Shown: positions 1 to 11,198, counted from the stretch's first letter. The stretch is 64,000 nucleotides of DNA from Bathynomus jamesi (GCA_023014485.1 JAJOZX010005540.1:76001-140000); one strand, 5' to 3'. Made by a program: numbers and translations. Notes: generated by a model from the letters alone, not told the origin.

Positions 1-555
1 CTATCCTGGCTGCATGAGGTCTGGCATTGTCCTGTTGCAGGAGCACCAATTCTGGATGTTGCCTCATGAATGGAAGAACATGTGGGTGAAGAATCTCATC
101 CCTGTAGCGCTGGGCAGTCAGAGCTGATAAGCCCACGATAGGTCACGGTGCTGATAGGCCCATTGCAGGCGTCGTTGCCTTCTTGCATCAGTGAGAAAAG
201 GACCTCTGTAAGGACTGCGGGATCGGAGTCCTGCATTACGGAGTCGGTTTCTGACGGTCTGGTCACTAATTCTGTTGTTGTGGATACCAGGTGTCTCTCT
301 GGCTGTCTGACGAGCATTCCGCTGCCGATGACGCAGGTGCTGCAGTACAATGTGGTGATCCTGGCGTTGGGTCGTCACACGAGGTCGCCCACGTCTTGGC
401 AGGTCCTGAACACTTCCTGTGGCATTGTACCGTCTAACAAGCCTAGAGATTGTGCTGGGATGCACATGCATTCGTTGTGCAACTTGGACAGCAGACATGC
501 CTGCATCAAACATGCCCAAGGCACGACCTCTGTTGACCTCTGAGAGTCGTGGCAT
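1..555 (-). pseudogene. Tc1-like transposase, internally deleted, cut by window edge
   Basis: The reading frame starts at 555 on the minus strand and encodes about 145 residues with a bipartite helix-turn-helix typical of Tc1 transposases (VAQRMHVHPSTISRLVRRY, then a GRPR hinge). It stops near 118. In another frame, 1-118 encodes the block around the second catalytic Asp (QQDNARPHAAR). The segment that should carry the first catalytic Asp between them is missing, so this is an internally deleted, inactive copy. The C-terminal third lies outside the window. Confidence 0.85.
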
Positions 556-841
556 GCCTCAATCGCGGGAAAAAGTTTGGTTTTCTCAACGGGCAGTGTG
601 TATTCTGTGAAGTCAAAGAAAAAATGCATGCCTTCATAAAGAATACATTCAATTTAATCTCTGTTTATTGTTTGTAACAAAATGGCGTCTTAGCCGGGAT
701 TAGTCAGGTTTAAAAACATGCACTAAGTGGCTTTAAAAGATTTGAACAAACATTTAACCATAATCTTGAAACTGTGATAATACCACTAACAACTTACATT
801 TTACACCATATGCAAGCTAATTGCGTTTCTTTTTTTGACCA

Positions 842-842
<1 letters not shown>

Positions 843-872
<30 letters not shown>
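843..872. repeat. (TA)n microsatellite
   Basis: About 15 TA units without interruption. Confidence 0.95.
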
Positions 873-876
<4 letters not shown>

Positions 877-1084
877 ACCGCACACTTTTCTTAGTCCTTT
901 ACGTTACGCGATATTAGATTTAGGGTGCTATACATACACAGGGTGGTAAAAATAAAAGAAAATCCATGAAAAGTGTCGTTAAAACTTCAATTTTATTAAA
1001 AGAATCAATGATGCTACGGTATTACATGAATCGATGTATGTCAAAACAGAGAGAAATTTCATAAACGCAACAAAGCATTACTGA

Positions 1085-1200
1085 ATTACTCGTATGCATG
1101 ATCGACGAGACATGCTCGCTTGGCGCTGGATGCATACTGAATGCGTCTCACAAAGTTATTGATGACTCGCTCACATTCGGTCACAGGGATCTACAGAAGC
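1085..1200 (-). pseudogene. C-terminal tail of the outer Tc1/mariner-type transposase
   Basis: The minus strand reads VTECERVINNFVRRIQYA and onward. This matches the usual C-terminal tail pattern of this transposase group (a short helix ending in an R-R-x-x-x-C/A motif), as seen in the better preserved copy at 55308-56400. A possible polyadenylation signal lies downstream before the left terminal repeat. It is the detached end of the gene whose main part is at 5766-6560. Confidence 0.5.
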
Positions 1201-1631
1201 TAAGGCTAACAAAGACCCTAAGATCCACTCTAAGGTTAGCCCGAAAGAAAGGAAAGAGGAGGGGGTTAAAAGAGGAGAATAAGGGGTTAAGTAAGTAGCA
1301 AAACCTATCATTCTTGGGTTAAAATTCATTCAGAAAAAGAGAAAGAAAGACTCCCCATCATCATCATCCGCCGGCCACTGCCGACAAGTCGGAAAAATAG
1401 TCGGAGAATAGGAAAGGGGTGAAAGATGAAAAGAAGTAAAATAAGAACACCTACAAACCATGCAAACACTGTCTTAACTCACAGTCATACCATGCAAACT
1501 ACAGATATGCAAGTAAAGTGTGTTACAGATATGCAAGTAAGGAGAGGATAAGAAAGAAAAAAAAAGAGGTAAAGTAAAACAAAAAGTGGGTTAGTTTACG
1601 TTACGAGCTACATCTACGTCCGTGTTAGTCT
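1201..1631. other. Unassigned spacer inside the nested locus
   Basis: Purine-rich, low-complexity sequence between the transposase tail and the LINE 3' end. It includes a short direct repeat (ACAGATATGCAAGTAA twice near 1502-1540). I see no coding signal; the short open frame at 1098-1298 is not convincing. Confidence 0.4.
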
Positions 1632-1905
1632 AATTTTTTTTTTTAATAATAATTTTATTGCTGGCATCACACGCTGGCATGTCACAAGCTGGCATTATCG
1701 TTAACAGACTCATCTCCGATCATTACCCCCAGAGCTCCTGTTGCTAATTGTTTTATTTTAAACAACGTTAATATTTTTAAAATGCCTATCTAAAAGGTTC
1801 TTAAACACATTAACGCTGGTAGAGTTCACGACGGGCGCGGGAAGATTATTCCATTTATCAATTACTTTAAACGTAAAGAAGTTTTTAGCGATATTAGTAA
1901 TGAAA
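1632..1905 (-). pseudogene. CR1-like LINE: end of ORF2 and 3' UTR
   Basis: The minus strand encodes the LINE C-terminus (FKVIDKWNNLPAPVVNS), stopping at about 1758. A 3' UTR follows, ending in AATAAAATTATTATT and an A-run at about 1632. The segment is separated from the reverse transcriptase at 2695-4098 by the hAT-like insert at 1914-2686. The VIDxWNxLP motif is a hallmark of CR1/L2-type LINE C-termini. Confidence 0.85.
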
Positions 1906-1913
1906 CATCTGCC

Positions 1914-2686
1914 CAGGGCTGTGGAGTCGGAGTCGGAGGTGCATAGTTGGATGGAGTCGGAGTCGGTGCAAATCCTTCAATTATAACCATAGCAGCCTAG
2001 GCCTTGGCCTAGCTCAATTTTATGAATAAAATAGATTTAACTTAATGTTTTAATATATAATATATAATAATATATAATATATAACATGTAAATATATAAA
2101 TATAAATAATATATAAATATAGTTGCTTATAATTAATTAATTAACATAATTAATAATAAGGAAATTTAAAAATTTTTGTACTAGCAACCCTAAATCTTTT
2201 TCAGATTTTTAGATTTCAATTTGATAATTTTGATAAGCATCACTGAAAGAAGATTTAATGGAAGCGATCCTTTTTTTAAGAACAAATTCAGTTTAGGTTA
2301 GTACATTTTGTTACGGATGTTTATAATAATACAAAAACATCTTATTAATTTGCTAAACCAATAATAATCTTATTTTGTTTAAGTTTCAATCAGTTTTATT
2401 TTGGGATTTATTGTAATTTTTTAATAAAGAGAAGAAAAGCCATTAAGGCATAGTTACAGCCACTAAGTAACCTGATGAGTCATGTGGTGGTGACGAAATG
2501 CCTTGTTTATGAATCTCCATTGGCCTAATAAAGCTAATCGTAATCAATTTGGCCTTAACATTCCATCGGAGTCGGAGTCGTAATTATACAAGTCAGATTT
2601 CTGGAGTCGGAGTCGGAATGTTAAAATTTTTGGAGTCGGAGTCGGAGTTGGAGTCGGCAAATTTTATCACCGACTCCACAGCCCCG
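1914..2686. mobile_element. hAT-like non-autonomous element inserted in the CR1-like LINE
   Basis: Termini CAGGGCTGTGGAGTCGG (left) and CGGGGCTGTGGAGTCGG (right, complement) are inverted repeats. A perfect 8-bp target duplication CATCTGCC occurs at 1906-1913 and 2687-2694. Subterminal regions are packed with GGAGTCGGAGTCGG repeats and the interior is AT-rich without transposase. The 8-bp duplication supports hAT membership. The insertion breaks the LINE ORF2 coding sequence. Confidence 0.9.
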
Positions 2687-2694
2687 CATCTGCC

Positions 2695-4098
2695 ACGCAA
2701 CTTAAATCCGTTATTACGAGTATTGCTATTCTCGAAAGTGAACAATTTGTCAAAATTTACGTTATTGATGTTATTAACGATTTTGAAAACTTCAATAAAC
2801 TTCCCCTTTAATCTCCTAGTTTCGAGTGAATGCAAGTCTAACTCTTTAATCCTATCTTCATAAGGCTTGTTGCGCAATGACGGAATTAGTTTCGTGGCAC
2901 GACGCTGAACCCTTTCTAGCTTATCAATATCCTCACGCAAATACGGGCACCAAAACTGAACGGCATATTCTAAATGAGGCCTGACTAGAGACTTGTAAAG
3001 GGGCAATATAATATTCGATTTAAATTCGAAATTACGCGCTATGAAGCCTAACATCCTATTAGCTTTTGCACAAGACTCCAGGCACTGGTTCCTAACTTTT
3101 AAATCCTTAGATACGCGTACGCCTAAATCTACTTCCTCGTCAACGCTCGCTAACTCTCTATCATCCATCGTGTACGTGTAATTATTGTTACGAGAACCTA
3201 CATGCAAAACTTTACATTTGTCTACGTTAAATTGCATCTGCCATTTATCCGTCCACTCCATAATCCTATTTACATCGTCTTGGAGCCTATTTCTATCGTC
3301 CTCGTTAACAACCTTACCGCCTATTTTAGTATCGTCCGCGAATTTTGACACGTTACTAGACAATCCTACACCTATGTCGTTAATGTAAATTACGAATAGC
3401 AATGGGCCTAGCCCTGAACCCTGTGGGACACCGCTACCTACATCCAACCACCCCGATTCACTACCATTAACAACGGCCCTCTGTCTCCTAGCACGAAGCC
3501 ATTCCTCTAACCAGTTAGCTACCTGACCGCGTATACCGTGCGCCTTAACCTTCGCAATTAATCTTCTATGCGGAACTGTATCGAACGCCTTTTTAAAATC
3601 TAAATAAATAACGTCAGCCGCTCTATGCCTATCGTATTCGCGCACTATTTCGTTATAAAATTCTAACAGATTAGTTAAACAAGATCTATGGCGTCCAAAC
3701 CCATGCTGACTGCTATTAATCAAATCGCGACTTTCTAAGTGATCGATGATACGATCCCTAACTACGGATTCCAAAAGTTTACCGACAATTGACGTTAAGC
3801 TAATGGGCCTATAATTGCTAGCTACTGTGCGGTCGCCTTTTTAAAAATGGGCGTGACGTTAGCTAATTTGAAGTCTTCAGAAATAATCCCCGTTTCGAGT
3901 GACTGATTAAAAATCTTCGTTAAGGGGCCTACGATAACGTCTTTCAAATCTTTAAAATGTCTGGGATAAAACGCGTCAGGGCCTGGAGCCTTGCTTTTAG
4001 CCTATCGATATAATGCGCAATCTCGCCCTCGTAAACAGTTATTTCATCCAAAATAGTCTCGCTACTAAATGGAACGATATCGTCCACGTCGGGGACAT
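2695..4098 (-). pseudogene. CR1-like LINE reverse transcriptase
   Basis: The main open frame (393 aa, from 3774) carries the RT blocks in order: DVIYLDFKKAFDTVPHRRL, GVPQGSGLGPLLFVIYINDI, KFADDTK, then the thumb and the CR1-type C-terminal region with SLRNKPYEDRIKELDL. Upstream, 3775-4098 holds the RT N-terminal part in another frame after a shift near 3840. The frame runs into the hAT-like insert at its 3' side, so its last 30 or so residues are not LINE-encoded. The gene continues at 5386-5765 across the mariner insertion. Confidence 0.93.
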
Positions 4099-4100
4099 TA

Positions 4101-5383
4101 TCAGGTTATCCCATAAGTAACGTCGTTTTTTAGATCGGAATTTGAAGGACAAAAAAAAAAACTCAACTGAAACTTTTTAATCTAGTATATATTTTCCATC
4201 GGAATCAATGACACACTGCCAACGTCCTACAAGCTTTTCAATGCCATGTTTATAAAATTCAGGCGGTTTTGAGGCAAAAAACGTACAAAGACTCTTGTGC
4301 AAGTCATCTAAAGAAGTATACTGTTTCTCGTCAAGATAGTTTTGCAGACTCCTGAAGAGATGATAATCTGAAGGCGCAAGGTCTGGAGAATATGGAGGAT
4401 GTTGAAGTTTTTCCCACCCAAGCTCCTCAATTTTTGCAGAAGTGATCCGAGCGGTATGAGGACGTGCGTTGTCGTGGTGAAACACGATTCCTTTCCGATT
4501 AACCAAAGAAGGTCTCTTTCCTTTTAGTGGTGTTCAATCGATCCATTTGTTGACAGTAGACTTGAGCGGTGATTGTTTGGTTGTGTGGTAAGGTTTCAAA
4601 GTGTATTACACCACCTTTATCCCACCAAACACTAAGCAACACCTTCCGAGGGTGAAGATTTGGTTTTGGCTGTGATGTCGCTGGTTCTCCGGCACAAACC
4701 CACTGTCGACGGCGCTTAACATTCTGGTACAGTATCCATTTTTCATCACCAGTCACTAAACGGTGCAAAAACGGATCTTGGAGTTCACGGGAATGAAGAG
4801 CTGTGCTAATGTTTACCCGCACCCTCAGATTGTCGACCGACAATTCATGTGGCACCCATTTTCCTAACTTAGGCACTTTCCCAAGTTGTTGCAAATGTCG
4901 ATGGATGGTGGACGGGGATGAATTGAGTTTCTGGGCCAATTCTTCGACAGTTGTTGAAGTCTTCTTCAAGTGCGGCTAACAGCAGGTCATCATCAAACTC
5001 AGCAGGACGTCCAGAGCGTGCTGCATCTGTCAAACAGCAGTCACCATTACTAAATTTTTGAAACCATCTTTGACATTTCCTCACATGCAGAATATCGTTG
5101 CCATAAACGTCCAGAATGTTTCGCGTTGCTTCAGTAGCACTATTCCCTTTTTTGAACTCGTAAAGCATTATATGCCTGATATGCTCTTCTGATACCGCCA
5201 TGTTTATGAGGGTTCACAAAAGCAAAACACACGTCTTCACTGGTCAAGGTCTGTAAAGTATGTAGCGAAACACGATAGATCTCCTCTTAGATATAACCTT
5301 CGGAAAATTTATGCTTAAACCGAGTAGGACTAGTTTAAACTTAATCTATCGTTAAAAACGACATTACTTATGGGATGACCTGA
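4101..5383 (-). mobile_element. mariner element inserted in the CR1-like LINE
   Basis: The 1283-bp element has about 28-bp terminal inverted repeats beginning TCAGGTTATCCCATAAG and TCAGGTCATCCCATAAG. TA dinucleotides at 4099-4100 and 5384-5385 form the target duplication. Removing the element and one TA restores continuous LINE coding, which shows the insertion came after the LINE. A close second copy is at 28370-29656. Confidence 0.97.
4177..5201 (-). pseudogene. mariner transposase (DD34D), frameshifted
   Basis: Three frame segments make up one transposase: N-terminal helix-turn-helix (MAVSEEHIRHIMLYEFKKG, from 5201), central part with the first Asp (VTGDEKW) and C-terminal part with the second and third Asp (FHHDNARPH and SPDLAPSDYHLF). 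I count 34 residues between the last two, the mariner DD34D spacing. Frameshifts lie near 4960 and 4505, so no full protein is made. The stop codon is at 4177-4179. Confidence 0.95.
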
Positions 5384-5385
5384 TA

Positions 5386-5765
5386 TTTACGTCTTCTACG
5401 GTAAAAACTGTCGCAAAAAAGTTATTGAAAATACCCGCCATCGCCTGAGCGTCAGAAGTCAAAACGTCGTTAACGTCCACTAGAGGGCCTATGTTATCTT
5501 TTATCGGCTTACGATTATTGACGTATTCAAAAAACTTTTTTGGATTATGTTTACTATCCGCAGCTATAAGTATCTCTAAATTACGCTTAGCATTCCTAAC
5601 TGATCTTTTAACCTGACGTCTAAGCTCGATATATCTATTAAAGTTAGCTGCCGTGCCATTGCCCTTATTAAGTCTATACGCTCTGATGGATCTGATATTG
5701 ACCGTTATGGTTTCCTTCAGCTCAGAAATAGTGCTTGGCTTCCCCTGATAATATATCCTCACAGA
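5386..5765 (-). pseudogene. CR1-like LINE: region upstream of RT, 5' truncated
   Basis: The 132-aa frame includes NAKRNLEILIAADSKHNPKKFFEYVNNR, the typical linker between endonuclease and RT in CR1-like ORF2. It ends at the mariner. The LINE sequence begins abruptly at about 5765, directly next to the outer transposase coding sequence. This is the usual 5' truncation from incomplete reverse transcription. Confidence 0.88.
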
Positions 5766-6560
5766 TAAAAATCTGGGGGAGTGAGATCAGGGGAATATGA
5801 GGACCATTCGACGTCAAAACAGCGACTGATTATTTTCCCACCAAAGTGTTCTGACAACCACTCTCGAGTCGCGCTAGCCGTGTGAGGAGTTGCTCCGTCT
5901 CGCTGGAACCACTATACATTTCTGACGACTCTCTTCCGACCAAGACGAACCCAGAACTTCCGCAGGACCTTGATGTAGCGTTTAGAAGTGATACTAACAG
6001 CAGTACCATCATCGTCCTCAAACCATATTGGTCCGATTATTCCGTTTCTGCTTATTGCTGCCCATACTGTGCATTTGGCAGAGTGGAGAGGTCTTTGAAG
6101 TACTTCATCAGGTTGCTCAGTCCCCCAATAAACACCGTTCTTCGAGTTTACATAGCCATTGAGTAAGAAATGAACTTAGTTTCTCTTTATTTGAGTTCGA
6201 GAGCTTTTGCTTAATTTGAATCGTATAGGGTTATAGCTTCGTGGCCTTATGAAGAATGGTCAGCAGAGTCCCCCTTTTGACACCTAATTCCTGACTTCGA
6301 CGGCGTGTCAACTTCTTCGGGCGGGTGGTCACTGACTGTCTGGCACGTTCAATGACCTCGGGTGTTCTCAATGACTTGCGTCCTGAATGACTCTGCCGGT
6401 CTTGGGATTTTGAATTAAGGTTAAGCACACTGCCTTCCTTCCTGAACTTCTTTATCCAATTATGCATTATTTCTTCAGAAGGAGCTTCTCTCCGGATGAA
6501 ATTGGTTTTGAACTTACTTTGGGTTTCCTTAAAAGGCTGCGATCGGAAGTATATTTCCAC
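5766..6560 (-). pseudogene. Outer Tc1/mariner-type transposase, N-terminal and central parts
   Basis: 6231-6560 encodes an N-terminal helix-turn-helix domain (EEIMHNWIKKFRKEGSV, then a LGVKRGTLLTILH motif). 5766-6165 encodes the catalytic core: TVWAAISRNGIIGPIWFED, QRDGATPHTASATREWL, then SPDLTPPDFYL at the LINE junction. The first catalytic Asp block is not visible, so an internal deletion is likely around 6165-6230, and there is an in-frame stop before the QRDG block. The architecture matches the DD41D-like copy at 55308-56400. Confidence 0.8.
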
Positions 6561-6744
6561 CGAAAATGTCCTCTATTCTATTGTTCACGGCATGCTCATC
6601 TTTAGTGTAAGGATAATAATCTTTGTGTCTGTTATTATCTACACCTTATCAGCTATTTGTACTTATAATTAAGAGAGAAATTAGTAAAAATTTAGTTGTA
6701 GATTAAAAAAAAAAAATGGGAGTCAACTTTTTTACCATCCGATG

Positions 6745-7397
6745 TACCTTAAATAAACTCCTTAAAAGACCTACCTCAGTTTTAGCTCTCACTTAGTCAA
6801 TAATACTTCAGGAGACGAACCAAAATCATGCACTGAATCCTTCTGTCAACAAATGCACAAAATTTTGAGAGAGAGAGAGAGAGACCTTTCCAGCATTCAT
6901 CACTTAAGCAAATTCTCCACCTACACATTCATTCCCTAATGCGAGATACATATACACTGGATAAAAAGCCAAGAATAATTGTTTGGGCTCGTCCATACTT
7001 GTTTCATACGCGTTCCTACATGTTCATACGTTTTCATACACCCTCCTAAATTACGCATCATCTACACATTTTAACACAACATACATATAACAATGAAATT
7101 AATTCGTAATATTACCGTAACTTCTCCAGTTTCTTCGTAACAATTATTTCCCCATTTCATAAATGAAGGTGTGAAGTGTATTTTTTCTATTTACACTCAA
7201 TCATACGTAGGACAAATTGCAACATTATGTAAAATACATTAAACCTCTGAAAAGGTTCAGAAATAAATCGCAGAAGTCGTATGTAACCTTCAACGTAATA
7301 ATAATAATAATAATAGGTAATGGTTTGGGATGTTTAACCCCTCCCTTTTGTAGCAGTAAAGGTCAGGTGACGGAATGGGTGAGTGATGTGGAGAGGG
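6745..7397. other. No gene seen; (GA)n at 6863-6882
   Basis: AT-rich sequence with a short GA repeat and a short (ATA)n near 7298-7316. I see no coding or element signature. Confidence 0.5.
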
Positions 7398-7535
7398 GAC
7401 TTAACCTTTAAGTAAGTTCTGAACCATCAAAGAGTCGCTACGTCATCTGAGTGCGGAGAATAGTCACTCATCCAACGATAAGAACAAACCCAATGTCGCT
7501 TAACCTCATTGATCCAATAGAGAACAGTGTTTATA
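7398..7535 (-). mobile_element. 5S-rRNA-derived SINE, decayed copy
   Basis: On the minus strand this resembles the better SINE copies at 43119-43308 and 52508-52686, sharing the block complementary to CCCAATGTCGCTTAAC and the GTCGCTACGT block. The former matches the 5S rRNA internal region (GAAGTTAAGC...TTGGATGGG pattern). It is diverged and lacks a clear 3' tail. Confidence 0.65.
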
Positions 7536-7799
7536 AAGGTGTAGGAAAATATACGTCTGGAAATGTTTTTTTAATTTGGGACACTATTTTCACAGTATAT
7601 AATTTCCCATTGTTTTTATAACACGTTTGTTTCAATTACGATTTAATTTATTTTTACGTATTGTTCATGCCGTACATAATTATACAGGGTGATCCAAAAA
7701 TATTAAGTTATTTATGGTAACACCTTTTATCATCATCCTGTAAAAAATATTCTATTCTATAATAAATATTCTATTCTATTTAACAAGAACTCAATAGGC
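7536..7799. other. No gene seen; possible Tc terminus near 7685
   Basis: AT-rich. The string ACAGGGTGATCCAAAA at about 7684 resembles the end of a Tc1/mariner-type element, but I found no matching partner. Confidence 0.3.
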
Positions 7800-8993
7800 A
7801 AGAATAATCGCGTCGATTGGTCCAATGTTAATATGCAGCAGAGAATAGAATACAAAGACAGAACATGTCACCTCTTTAATAATTTAGAAATTTTGCACCT
7901 TGGCTGTAATAATCCTTGCTCAAATGATTCTCACTGTAAACTCATAGATAGGTATTATAGTAAGATAATATCCCTGTTAAGAGAAGCAGGAAGCCCCTGA
8001 TTAAATCTTACAGCTATCATACTAAGATTATTCCTGGATGGAATGATTTTATTGCCCCCCTGAAGAGGGCATCGAAAGACGCCTATAATTTGTGGTGCTT
8101 TCATGGTAGACCCAGATTAGGACCAGTATACTTGAATATATGTAGAAGTCGGGGTCAGTATAAGGGTGGCCATAAGGCGATGTAAACAAAAAGAAGAGTC
8201 TATTCGAGCATCAAAAGCCCTTGAAGCTCGCATAAATAACGATAACAACAAATTTTGGAAATTTGTTAAGAATCAAACGGGTGTCAAAAATGTCCTCCCT
8301 CCGACAATCGATGGGGTGTCGGGGAAGGATGAAATTGCAAAGCTGTGGAAAAAACACTATTCTAACATTCTTAACAGTGTGAGTAGGGATAATCTTAAGA
8401 TAGATTGCAGCGAAACGATTGTGGGAAGGACAAGGGAAAATACTTTGATATCATTTTCTGAAGTAAAGAGGTGAATTAAAGAGTTAAAGACTGGTTCTGC
8501 GTCAGGGGTAGATGACTTATCGAATGAGCACTTAAAATATGCAAATGACGTAGTATGTCTGCATATATCATTGCTCCTATCAGCCATGCTGGCTCATAGC
8601 TATATCCCTGCAGAGTTCATGAGGGTATATATCTTGCCCCTGGTCAAAAATAAGTACGGAGACATTCTGTCCAGCAATAATTACAGGCCTATTGCTGTCG
8701 CTTCCTGCTTCTCGAAACTACTAGAAAAACTCTTGTTACTCCGATTAAATGATTTCCTATGGACATCTCCAAATCAGTTTGGCTTTAAAAGGTCCCACTC
8801 AACTGACCTGTGTATCTATGTACTTAAAGAAACAATATATAAATACATTGACAGTAATTCAACTATTTATAGCTGTTTCCTAGATATAAGTAAGGCATAT
8901 AATAGGGTGAACCACAATATTTTATTTGCAAAACTAGAAGACAGGAAGGTTCCCATGTACATATTGAATTTATTGAAATTTTGGTATTCCCAC
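7800..8993 (+). pseudogene. LINE ORF2 (pre-RT linker and RT), interrupted by a hAT
   Basis: Scattered frames from about 7840 encode a pre-RT linker (IPGWNDF, then FWKFVKNQTG). RT blocks follow: SGVDDLSNEHLKYA, LVKNKYGDILSSNNYRPIAV, QFGFKRSHSTDLCIY, CFLDISKAYNRVNH. Stops near 8162 and 8474 and frame changes make it defective. At 8993 the sequence is cut by the hAT at 8994-9763. The catalytic YADD-type block is absent even beyond the insertion, so the copy is also internally deleted. Confidence 0.85.
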
Positions 8994-9763
8994 TAGGGAT
9001 TGTTTCCCGGGAGATTTTATGTGCGGGATATATCCCGGGATTTTTTCGTTCATCCCGGGATATCCGGTGCTAATTACTTACATAATAATTAGTGTGTATA
9101 TATAGTATAAATACCCTGTTTACACGATCATACATGTTGTCACTAGCAGCGGTCAATCACAAGCTCAATCAATTGCAAAGAACTTCTCCAAGGAGTTCGA
9201 CATATTTGACGCAACTGGTGAAAAAACAGTTAACATAATCAAAATAATGAATGCTCTCGAGTCTATACCACCAACTAGTGTCGAAGCGGAAAGAACTTTT
9301 TCAGCTGCAGGACTGTTTATAACTAAACTTAGAACTCGGCTGAGTGATAAGAGTGTGAATTGTCTATGTTTTCTACGTTCGTATTATAAGTCAAATTAGT
9401 TCTTTTAAATGCGCTATGTTTTGCATTTCATATGTTTAGTTGTTTTTGTGTTTTTACGAGCATGCTTATTCTTTACAAGGATATTATTCTTTACAAGTGT
9501 TGATTTTCTTACAAATAGCTGTCTTGTTGCACTCAACTGTCTTTTAAGCTAGTTATTTCACACTCATAGTTACCTAATGGAATATGTTTAAATAAATAAA
9601 TGATGAAATCTTTATAATTTTTATATTAATTCCTTTTTAAAAGTATAAAAAATTTAAATACATATAAAATAAAAATCCCGGGAAATCCCGGGATCCCGGG
9701 ACGAAGACAGATTTTATCCCGGAATCCCGGGATAAACAAAATGACTCAAAACGACAATCCCTA
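8994..9763 (+). mobile_element. hAT element inserted in the LINE
   Basis: Ends TAGGGATTGT and complementary ACAATCCCTA carry a perfect 8-bp target duplication ATTCCCAC at 8986-8993 and 9764-9771. Subterminal regions contain many TCCCGGGA motifs at both sides. It encodes only the last part of a hAT transposase. A relative with the same organisation is at 17446-18450. Confidence 0.93.
9160..9399 (+). pseudogene. hAT transposase C-terminal dimerisation domain
   Basis: The frame reads from SIAKNFSKEF through PPTSVEAERTFSAAG to LRTRLSDKSVNCLCFLRSYY and stops at 9397-9399. The PxTSxxxERxFSxAG block followed by R-x-R-L is the conserved C-terminal dimerisation region of hAT transposases. The DNA-binding and catalytic regions are absent, so this is a truncated derivative. 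Confidence 0.9.
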
Positions 9764-9771
9764 ATTCCCAC

Positions 9772-10073
9772 CAATCTTTCACTGTTAGGTGGGGCAATGT
9801 ACTATCCGAGTGTTTTGGCTCCTCTTGCTTGGATGATCGGGTTGGTTGATTTTTTAATTCTTTGCATTCCTCTAAGGAATCTAAGCTATGGACTTCTTGA
9901 TACGAAAACGTCTGTCTGCAGCTCCACTTAACTTCGACATTACAGTATTATTTCTAATCAATTATATATATTTCTATCCTTAGTATGTGAACTGTCATTG
10001 TATTAATAATATTTGTCATATGGACTATAGTCTGCCAATAAACCTTTTCATTTTCATTTCATTTTCATTTCAC
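9772..10073 (+). mobile_element. LINE 3' remainder and tail
   Basis: LINE coding resumes directly after the hAT duplication (SFTVRWGNVLSECFGSS) and quickly degenerates. The segment ends in a (CATTTT)n-like simple tail at 10045-10070, consistent with a LINE 3' terminus. The RT core after the RWGN block appears deleted. Confidence 0.7.
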
Positions 10074-10142
10074 CGCTTTACGCTTCAGTTTTCCTTCGAA
10101 ATAGCGTTTATTTAAAGTGCACGTTTGTTAGGAGAAAGGGTA

Positions 10143-10391
10143 CTTTCCTGTTATCCCGGACCCCAGACTTTTTGCCAGATTCGGACGCCACTTGCCAGAT
10201 TGCCAAATTTCATTGCCAACTTTTTTTTCAATGTTAAATAACTAACCTAACCTAACCTAACCTAACCAGGGGTTGGGTTAGGTTAGGTTAGTTACTCAAC
10301 ATTTAAAAAAAAAATTGGCAATGAAATTTGGCAATCTGGCAAGTGGTGTACGAATCTTGCAAAAAGTCTCGGGTCAGGGATAACAGGAAAG
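10143..10391. mobile_element. Foldback MITE with CCTAA/TTAGG core
   Basis: Arms of about 110 bp begin CTTTCCTGTTATCCCGGACC on both strands, flanked by TA (10141-10142 and 10392-10393). The centre is a CCTAA run facing a TTAGG run around CAGGGGTTG. A MITE with the same outer ends but a different core lies at 38827-39099. The TA duplication fits Tc1/mariner-type mobilisation. Confidence 0.85.
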
Positions 10392-10393
10392 TA

Positions 10394-10819
10394 CCGGAGA
10401 AAGTTACACGTCAAAAAATTACATGAAAGTTACTGATAAAAAAAATTACGACAACGTTACGGGTTAAAGTTACCTTAAGTAAAGGTACGTGTAAGTTAAC
10501 CTCAAAAGTTAGTACCGCATGACATAAGATATAGATAAGTTACGCGGAAGTTACGCGAAACAGTAGTTAGTGTGTGTACTTGTTTATTCTCGTTTATAAC
10601 TTGTTTAAACGCGTTCATACACGTTAAATTCTCGTTTTTCGTCTTCTAATTCACCATTTGCTTCGCGTTATTTCTTCGAATGTAATTAACTAATTTTGCA
10701 TTCAGAAATCAAAGTCGGAGGAAATCCGATGAATCCGGTGTGTGCATCCGGTCATTATTTTAACTCAAGGCATAGAAGTCCTAATCTCTTTAATGCTGAA
10801 GGATTTAAACAAAATTAGA
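10394..10819. other. No gene seen
   Basis: Contains many GTTAC/AAGTTAC strings (10400-10560) in irregular spacing, otherwise featureless AT-rich sequence. Confidence 0.4.
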
Positions 10820-10821
10820 GT

Positions 10822-10822
<1 letters not shown>

Positions 10823-10864
<42 letters not shown>

Positions 10865-10866
10865 TC

Positions 10867-10893
<27 letters not shown>
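10823..10893. repeat. (TA)n then (GT)n microsatellite
   Basis: A TA run of about 38 bp is followed by ACACTC and then about 15 GT units. Confidence 0.95.
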
Positions 10894-10897
<4 letters not shown>

Positions 10898-10899
10898 AA

Positions 10900-11151
10900 A
10901 TATATTCTTGCTTCCGCCCGAATTGTTCATTCTGACGAAGGTCAAGCTTGTCACTCCACCTTAGACCTACAGTTTAACGTGGAATTCGAACGACGTCCCA
11001 CAACCAGCCCAGCGTCTTAAACACTAGGCTAGGTACCCAGGGTACCATTTATCTACCGACAAATATTTATTTGCTGCGCACTGCCTGCCGTCACCGGGTC
11101 TCGATCCTGGGGCCGATGGATTCGTAGTCAGCGACGCTAACCACTACATCA

Positions 11152-11152
<1 letters not shown>
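10900..11152 (-). mobile_element. Dimeric tRNA-derived SINE
   Basis: On the minus strand it starts with GGTGATGTAGTGGTTAGCG (A-box-like) and has a B-box-like GGATCGAGACCC. A second tRNA-like unit follows with CCTAGTGTTTAAGACGCTGG and GTTCGAATTCC. The same two-unit order occurs on the plus strand at 56805-57030. The 3' portion carries ACGAAGGTCAAGCT (10935-10948), which recurs at the 3' end of the LINE at 14156-14169. Confidence 0.8.

Positions 11153-11192
<40 letters not shown>
11153..11192. repeat. (TA)n microsatellite
   Basis: TA run directly at the 5' border of the SINE. Confidence 0.95.

Positions 11193-11198
<6 letters not shown>

Larger units (their letters stand above)
937..6744 (-). 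mobile_element. Outer Tc1/mariner-type element containing three younger insertions
   Basis: Imperfect terminal repeats (left CACAGGGTGGTAAAAA, right complement CATCGGATGGTAAAAA), each flanked by TA, bracket a split transposase. N-terminal and central parts lie on the minus strand at 5766-6560 and the C-terminal tail at about 1085-1200. The gap is filled by a CR1-like LINE that itself carries a mariner and a hAT-like insert. The boundaries are inferred from weak terminal similarity plus the matching orientation and order of the transposase pieces. Confidence 0.55.

Noticed and set aside
1098..1298. 66-aa plus-strand ORF
   Set aside because: Overlaps the minus-strand transposase tail and a purine-rich stretch; no family resemblance.
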